Assembly (NCBI RefSeq): GCF_022376445.1
Contig: NW_025954989.1
Location: 186,001-250,000 of the forward strand
From: Fomitopsis serialis
Taxonomy: Eukaryota; Basidiomycota; Agaricomycetes; Polyporales; Fomitopsidaceae
Direction of reading: 5' to 3'
Length of the DNA stretch: 64,000 bases
In this document: positions 56,951 through 64,000 of the stretch, piece after piece
Layout: each line of letters starts with the position of its first letter
Numbering within the stretch: position 1 is the stretch's first letter
Program-made: the position numbers and the translations under genes
The notes under the pieces: model-generated
What the model saw: the letters and a program-made list of their open reading frames with translations, nothing else
The model's database searches: none
What the model was told of the DNA's origin: nothing

Positions 56951-59900
56951 AGGCTACGACAAGCCTGCATTCCGCATGCTCAATTCGGCTCAACTGCTAT
57001 TGGCGATACCGGCGCCGAGGTGTGTCGCTGCATGTGCGCACACTGTCACTGGGCGATATTACATGGTCACTGACCTGTCGGTGGATACGATGGATACGAA
57101 GTTGCATCGGGTCCAAAGCCATCTCGAGCATCCGTCCACGAACCTAATATCCACGAGCCTAAGTAATCCCATTCGCGTTGCAGCCCTGACACTGGAACCA
57201 TACAGGAGCTATCTCGGCGGAAGGTACCCACCGATTGGCTGGCGACCACGTTGCTCTTCCCGATAGACTCAGCGACCACCCAGGACCACCCCCGCCGCCT
57301 TTGCCAACCGTATCAACACTCTATGTCGTGCGTGGCACAGAGCACGCTGACAGATCTAATTCAAACCACTCCTTTCCCCCTTCAGGTACCTCTGACAGCG
57401 CGCGCGGATCTATCATCTGTCAGTACGAGTACAGATCTGGGAATGCAACGACTTGCCTGTTCGATCTCTTCCCCGTCGCTCGCAGGTACCAACTCAGTAG
57501 TCGTGAGTGCATACTTAGTACGCGTATTTCACGGTGACCTATGATATATGATACCTTGCCATGGGCGTGACTTATATCGCCGCACTCAGAGCAGCGATCG
57601 TAGCAATTCCGATTTACTCGCACATTGTGGTATCGACAGCATTCGTCCTGAGCAGATGACCACCAATGTATTGTGGTCTGGCCAACGATCAATAATGAAA
57701 GACACCAATATCGCGAGACACCCGAGCGCCCCGCAGTGCCACCGAGCACAACCGTGCCCCGTCTCTCTGTGTCTGCACCCGAGCGCTGACACAGCGGGCC
57801 GCGGTCGCCTCGAGCGCGCCGTTGTCGACGTCCACGATGTAAATTATGCGTTCGGGTGTCGGACATGTCGTGGCCCATTGTCGGGCGTACCTGCCGGCGC
57901 CCACGTTCAGGTTCAGCGCTTCATGATCAAGGGAGAAGCTCGCCCTCAGCGGCTCTGCTGAGACGGCCGAGGTGCTTGTGTCGCGCCATGCATGCCCCAG
58001 GCTTCGGAGGGCGTCTCGCGCGCACGTACAAGGTGCGAATTCACTTGATTGGCATATCGATGGGGGGATAAACAAAGGAGAAACATACGCGGTCGGCATG
58101 CATAACATTCCGCGGACGTCCATGCATGCCTGTGGTTCCTGCCCAATGACTGAGTGACAGTCTGGATCCGGTGCTCAGTTCGGACGTTCGGCGATGATGG
58201 TGTTGGTACTCAGCGATCTGCGATGCGCTCTTTGCTAACGGTGCAACTACAGCGTCTGGTCGCTGGGATTGTGAGACTGGCGCGCGGTTCCTCTTCGTCC
58301 ACACCGAGAGGCCGAGCGCGGACAGCCGTGATGTTGTGTCTTGTGGCATGCCGCATTGATAGCCTCTTGATAAACTCGTCCATCCTTGTTCATCATTCTC
58401 GTGCGCTACGTCGGGAGCATGTCCGAACTCTGTGTCAGGCACAACTATTTAAACTGGAGCCAAATACGGATGCAGACTTGGTACCTCGCACCATACGCGG
58501 TTGCCAGTCTGACTCGGACATCGGTTGAGCGTAGCAAAACTTGAAGGACATTGGAATGCAACGCACATATGTATGTGTGATCGGGGCATCCACAGACGTT
58601 GACATAAGTGTGATACGGTGACATGTCTGGCCAGTACTTAGAAATCAGAACGGAAAAGTTCGGTTACAGAATAGAACCCACCGAATAGGAACTGAATCTG
58701 TGGCCAGAGTCCCTGCGGGGGTCGAACACGAGTTCAGAGCCACGCTGCTCGAGGTATATACTTAACTCATGGGCGACTCTTGCGACTGCATAGCCTCCTG
58801 TCGACTTTAGCAAGCGAAGCATCCTGCAGCATTCCTACTATCGGTGCTATTTATGGCGTGCCTATCCTGAAGCAGGCAACATTAGCACCAGGACATACCT
58901 CTGGGTGACGGCAGCATATCGACATGGTCAGCCCAACCACTCGTGAGAATGCTCCGACGTCAAGTCGGAGAGAAGACGAGATGCTCTCTAATGACGCAAT
59001 GAGGAATTCCGAAATTCAAACAAGCTCTGCTGCCAGCAGGATCGGGCTTTGAGCGTGCACAGTGGCTGAATGGGAGGAGGAGCAGGAAGAACACGAGGCT
59101 ATCATCGATCAAGAGACGGACGAATTCAATTGGTAAGAGTGCCACAGTGGCAAATTCAAAATAATACTCACCTCGCAACACGGGCCAGCAGTGGGTGCGT
59201 TATGCTCGATGCATCACGCAGGATAGCGTACTACATATCACGGAGCAGCTGCCTGGTGATGGCCATAAGGAATCAGTTCACCTGCCCGAAGGTTCAGCAA
59301 AGCGGCAGTCACACAGCTGAAACACGTGTTACCATAAGAATCGCAAGGCGAAGAAGACTCGAAGTACCGTTTGCATCCAAGCAGATGAGGAATTCGGAGG
59401 TGAGACAAACCGGTAGGGAAGGCGGGGTAGGATCAACAGCAGAACTGTGGTTGCCGTGAGACTCAACGGAGCCTGTCCGCCGAATCCTCACGGGGCACAT
59501 GTCCGGATGTAGGAACCCATGGCTGTGTGACAGTTGCTCGGAAGCAAAGCTAGTATTTGAATGAGTGAAGCTGCATGTGGTACGAGTGTACTGCCTGCCT
59601 TCCGAGCTTCGAGGGCATGTGCATGATCGCAGCTGACAGCCTACAGATCTGCTGGGGCCACATACGTTCCACAATGTGAAAGTCAGGGGTCTGGAAGTCC
59701 CCGATTGACGGGGTTTGCGCGCCATTTTGGGGACGTTCTGATAGGGCAACAAGTAAGGATAGCGGCGGAGGCCAGCAGATAGACTTTCGAACGGCGCACT
59801 TCGGAGCCGCAAGGGACAGATGATATGTCGAGAACTGCACGCTACCAATTCTAAGACCAGTGGTGCGGCGTCGGCTGGTGTGGACTGAATGGCCACAACA

Positions 59901-62243
59901 ATGATGAGACACAAAGCTCACCGAATCACGGGGATGTTGTCCCGGGATTCTTTGAGTCAAATTGCTGGTGACTGCCAATATGTGCTACGGGCCTATGGTG
60001 ATGGAGTTCCTGGAACGCAAGGACAGTTTAAGGTTTACTCACACAAGGCAGCCATACACCGAGCAATATGCTTCAACCTGCTAGTCGTGGTCAGTCAAAA
60101 AGTTGCCACCACACGTAATCGAGACCAATGCACCCACGGCCACACAATCGCCGTGCTGACCACTGATTGCACAGTGAAGAGTGAGATGCATAGAGTGATC
60201 ATAACGTGAATGGCCTAGTTGTTCAGCGTTCAAGCTCAAGCCTGCGTGACAGGCTTTGAACTGTTCGTAATATACGTCAGGTTTCAATCAGAACTTCGTC
60301 ATACCCTGCTTACCGACGGTAGAAAGTTCTCAGTGAGCTGATGACATACATGACAACTCTTCAATGTGTGTCGTGCAGACCCATATAACCCTGTGCAGTC
60401 ACCGTTGCATGTGCAGATTATGCTCCGGAGCATACTGATGACATCAAAGCGATGTACCAGCGAGTTGCAGGAACTATAACAGCAACCACTGCATAACATC
60501 TGTGAATAAGCAGCATCCCGTGGCGGAGCACATGACAAATTAGCAGTAACACGGTTGCGTTTGCTTACGCCGCTGCGAAGAAAGCCGAGGCTGAAAGGTG
60601 ACCGGTGATCGGTTGATCAGCGAGTCGTACTTGCATGTAGAAGACAACAGAAGGGGCTTTACTTAAAGCTGACATGAGCTCTGGGCAATTGGCGTGTCCG
60701 GGCAAATAATGCCGACCTGTCATGGTGACTGAGTCCATGCCGGGCTCGTAGCTTCGCAGATCAGTTATGCATCATGAATCGCCAACGAGCTGGAGTCTCA
60801 GCGAACATTCCCTAGTGAAGAGTCATGATAGTGACAGCATTATGACTTAACAAACTCACAGTCGGCGAACGGAGGAGTTGGGGGCAGTGCGGCCCTTGAC
60901 ATTGAGAATCATTTTGGTCTTACATACGTGTAACGCCAGTGGGCGCGCGGTTGTGCAACAGAGAGTTCGGTCAACGGAGACCACTTTCAAGTAACTCGAT
61001 GAATGGAACAATAAGCTTTAGACTCACGGATCATCGAGCTAGAGCGGCGAGGATACTGCATGAACTGGAGAGCGTGCAATAAGTTATAATGTGCAGTAAG
61101 TAATGCCGAAACATACGGAGCCGCAGCGTGGGACCGAGCGCGCGCGCGCGCCATCCGCGCGTGAACGAGGTCGCACGCGGTGAGCCACGCGAGTACTGCT
61201 TTCCGGTCACCATCTGGACCTATAACGCTAGTTGGACCGGGTTTGTCTACTCTTGTTCTCTCGATCCATCATTACACCAGCTCCATGAGGAGTTCGGAGT
61301 GCAACAAGTTCGCGCTCGGACTCACGTCCAATCTGCAACCTCAGATGAACTGGAAGATTGAACGCGGACGCCCCCGGAACAAAGTACGTACCAACTACAC
61401 GAACGCGGCAGAAGCGGAGTACGCCGATAGCAGCACTGCAATATGTCTATCTCTACGTGATGCTTCACAATCTCGATGCCTTCAAATTCGTAAGTTACTG
61501 TAAGTAAACATCCCATCATACCGCGCTAAGCCGTCGGTGACGAGCTGACAGCCATGTCTTGGTCGAATGTTCTCCAGCGGGCTCAGGACGGTCTGTCTAC
61601 GAACTGCTGGAGACAAAATTTGCATTGATGCGGAGTGTCATACTGAGCTGCCAGCTCGGGCCACCGCGTTCATGGATACATTCCCTCTGCACGATCGAAG
61701 GCCATGGCCGCTGCAAAGGTTCTCAGCACGTCCGCTGGAGACATTAACGTTGTTGCACACGCTGGTAGACTCGTCCAGCTGTACGGCACTCCGGTAGGCG
61801 AAGCCTGCGGTCGGGCAGTCTGCACGGCGCCAGTCAGGAAACGCGGTCACGTGTCATTCCCTGAAGGGCAGGTAGGGCAGTTAGGGCATTATAGTCCGCA
61901 TCTTCGACGAGGCACTGAGAGCGAAACCTATGCCCGATTGTATACCGCACCATCATTACGCCCAAAATCAGGCTCGTTTCAGTGGTGCATTCTACAAGGA
62001 AACACCAAGGTTCTCGCGGAATGTGCGCTCCGCTGCAGCCCTGGCCCTGGTGAAGCACGTACACCGCCGCTGTTGGAGGTGGGACCCTCAAGCACTGCTC
62101 ATCGACCGTAACAATGTTGGGGATGAGACTGGCTACCACCCTGATACGCATCGGGACGGCGCGTGCTGGTATAAATCCTCAGAGCAAACAGGAGGAGAGT
62201 CACCACTACAGACACAGAACTACCAGCGAAGCAAGGCATACCG
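56951..62243. other. 5.3-kb stretch without recognised genes
   Basis: Base composition returns to average. Only short ORFs with stops in all frames were seen; no splice-consistent gene, RNA gene or transposon domain was found. It includes a (GC)7 microsatellite at 61138-61151. Confidence 0.35.
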
Positions 62244-64000
62244 ATGGCGTCGTCAAGTTCTTTGCAGCAACACTTGAAAGAGGCAAGGCTTGCCTCAGGT
62301 GCCGGTACGCTCTTTTAATTCACCGCTCGCGATGACCCTAACGCGCCGTACTTGGTAGACGTCGGAAGATGGTGATTAGCTCATACATTTTTGCGTCATG
62401 AGCATCATTTAACTCTTCCTTACATAGCGGTGCGATGGCATGCATCCTGCGTGTGGACAATGTACCAAAGCCGGTCGTGCCATTGACTGCGAATATTCGG
62501 ACGGCAAGGGCCTGACAGCCAGCCAAATACTCGAGGAGCAAGTTTCGCAGCTGCAACTGCGTATAGCCGAATTGGAGAGCGTCAATGCGGCACCTCTTAC
62601 TCTCTTTGACCCCTATGAGTCCTTCCGCAGGTCACAAGGGGGCGGCGCATTGCCCTCACAACAACGTAACCAGACATTGCACGCCTTGTGAGCTTGTTTT
62701 CCCCAATTTGGACGGTATTGACGCAAGTGCTTAGGTTGCGCACCTTCTTCCACAACTCCTCTGCATTCGGGTTTTCCTCCACATCCCACGTTTCCTTCAA
62801 CAGGTGGCTTCCCGCCGAGCACTGGCTACCCCAACCACGTCACCCTACTTCTCAATGCCATCTACCTCGCAGGGGCGCAGTTTTCCACTGATGCCCAACT
62901 ACGCGCAGAACAGCCGACATTCCTCGCCACCGTGCTCAATCTTCTCACGCGTACACTGTCGGGCGGCGCGGACAATGCTACGATTATGTATGTTCTTCAG
63001 ACCGAAATCCTCCTGACATATTATTTCCTTGACAACAACCGCGGCATGGAGAGCATCTACCATTGGCGCGCAGCAACATCCATCGCCTTCGCCTGCAAGC
63101 TGCACCTCATTCGAAGCTCGCGGAGCTCGTCTGGCGGTCCTGCGAGTGGCGTGCAGTACCAACTCAGCGCTCCGGCGGATAGCCTTGAGGAGGGTGAACG
63201 CATCAATGCGTTCTGGCAAGTTCTCATCCTCGACAAGTGTCTGAGTATAACGCTCTCGTCGCCTTCTGCGTTTACGGAAGACGATGCCAAGGGCACGATC
63301 GTTGATTCACCATGGCCGATGGACGTCAGCGCGTACTTAAGTGTAGGCTTCCTGATCCTCGTGACAACGGCTGAGTTCCACTGCTGATTCCTTCACAGAA
63401 TCCTCTGCCTCCAGGCGCACGTGGTTCACGAACCATACAAGCCTACATGCAATCTCTGGGATCTCCCAATCGCGACCGGCACTACGTAGCCCTGCAGTCC
63501 AAAGCAGCTATATTATATGCTTACGCGGGCGATCTCGCGAAGACTTACAGCCCCAGTAAGCCTGCATCTCCGCCGTAGTTGCTGGGATGATATCGATGAG
63601 ACTTACCGTCCTGGCAGACGACTACACTAGCACAACACGTTTCACCTACCTTGACCGTGGCATCGACCAGTTGGCGCGCGACTTGCCTCCACTGGCGGGC
63701 GTAGACACGTCGCGGCCTGACATTCTCCGGAAGCTGCTTAATATCCATCTGATCGTCTACTGCGCCACGCTGCAGCTCAACAAGCCCATAGACCACGCCG
63801 GAGTGATGTATCAAGGCAAATCCTGGACCACCGCGCTCAACGCCGTCATTGTGCTGCAACAAGTCAACCTTGGTGCCATCAAGTACATGGAGCCAAGTGC
63901 TGCCGTACGTAGAATTCCTCGTCATACCTATGTATACGGGAAAGAAATCTATTGACTGACCTTCCCCTACAGTACGTCCTTACGTTCGCCGCGGAAATCA
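62244..64000 (+). CDS. Zn(2)Cys6 fungal transcription factor with Fungal_trans domain, 5' part
   Basis: ATG 62244 gives MASSSSLQQHLK, then a -1 break at AAA 62277-62279 (one extra A restores LKRGKACLRC). Exon 1 (62244-62304), a 13-nt micro-exon (62359-62371) and exon 3 (from 62428) join to form GKACLRCRRRKMRCDGMHPA and CGQCTKAGRAIDC, a complete binuclear zinc cluster. A coiled-coil dimerisation stretch follows (ASQILEEQVSQLQLRIAELE). Further exons encode the middle-homology region: TFFHNSSAFGF, LLNAIYLAGAQFSTDAQLRA, TEILLTYYFLDNNRGMESIY, WRAATSIAFACKLHL, ERINAFWQVLILDKCLSITL. The reading continues to the window end (YVLTFAAE). The regulated genes are unknown. The gene is truncated by the window. 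Confidence 0.85.

Overview
The window is nuclear DNA of a filamentous basidiomycete, probably an Agaricomycete and perhaps Polyporales-like. The signs are genes split by many 50-70 nt GT-AG introns, dense packing on both strands, and recognisable fungal orthologs: TOR kinase, squalene synthase, Arp8, a Saf1-type F-box/RCC1 protein, a Con7-type C2H2 factor and a Zn(2)Cys6 regulator. All exon joins below were worked out by eye from splice motifs and reading-frame continuity; no search was run.

Layout. 1-352 (-): 5' end of an RRM protein (Nop8/NOL8-like). 661-2879: a tract almost free of CpG, holding a decayed multi-exon membrane-protein gene (DUF6534-like). 3260-4593 (+): TGS1 cap hypermethylase. 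4794-5642 (-): POM34-like nucleoporin. 6118-7687 (+): F-box/LRR-type gene. 8061-11931 (-): large protein with a Zn(2)Cys6-type cluster, a second Cys knuckle and an AlkB-like C-terminus. 13395-15951 (+): RCC1 repeats plus a PHD finger. 16321-16545 (-): small protein gene divergent from squalene synthase (16899-18757, +). 18994-19074 (-): tRNA-Pro(AGG). 19236-27826 (+): TOR kinase. 28145-28359: MITE. 28546-30831 (+): F-box/RCC1 gene. 30965-31043 (-): second tRNA-Pro(AGG). 31322-38006 (+): apparently full-length non-LTR retrotransposon with a perfect 15-bp target-site duplication, inserted directly in front of the start codon of an unrecognised gene (38023-39665, +). 40396-40570: second MITE-like element. 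40890-43829 (+): Arp8. 44098-45632 (-): coiled-coil RING protein. 45633-50281: no gene recognised. 50282-52885 (-): Con7-like C2H2 factor. 52886-62243: no gene recognised, the left part very CpG-rich. 62244 to the window end (+): Zn(2)Cys6 transcription factor with a 13-nt micro-exon.

Functionally this is mostly conserved housekeeping and regulatory content: snRNA cap methylation, nuclear pore, sterol synthesis, growth signalling, INO80 chromatin remodelling, ubiquitin ligation and transcription factors. No operon-like or cluster logic is visible. The accessory material is two MITEs, the LINE and the CpG-stripped relic.

A pattern cuts across many genes. Reading frames break by exactly -1 at short mononucleotide runs, and adding one base to each run restores recognisable protein. 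This affects squalene synthase, TOR, F-box, RCC1-PHD, the Zn-cluster/AlkB-like gene, the gene behind the LINE and the Zn(2)Cys6 factor. Because squalene synthase and TOR are expected to be essential, the simplest explanation is homopolymer-contraction errors in the underlying assembly, so these genes are annotated as genes and not as pseudogenes.
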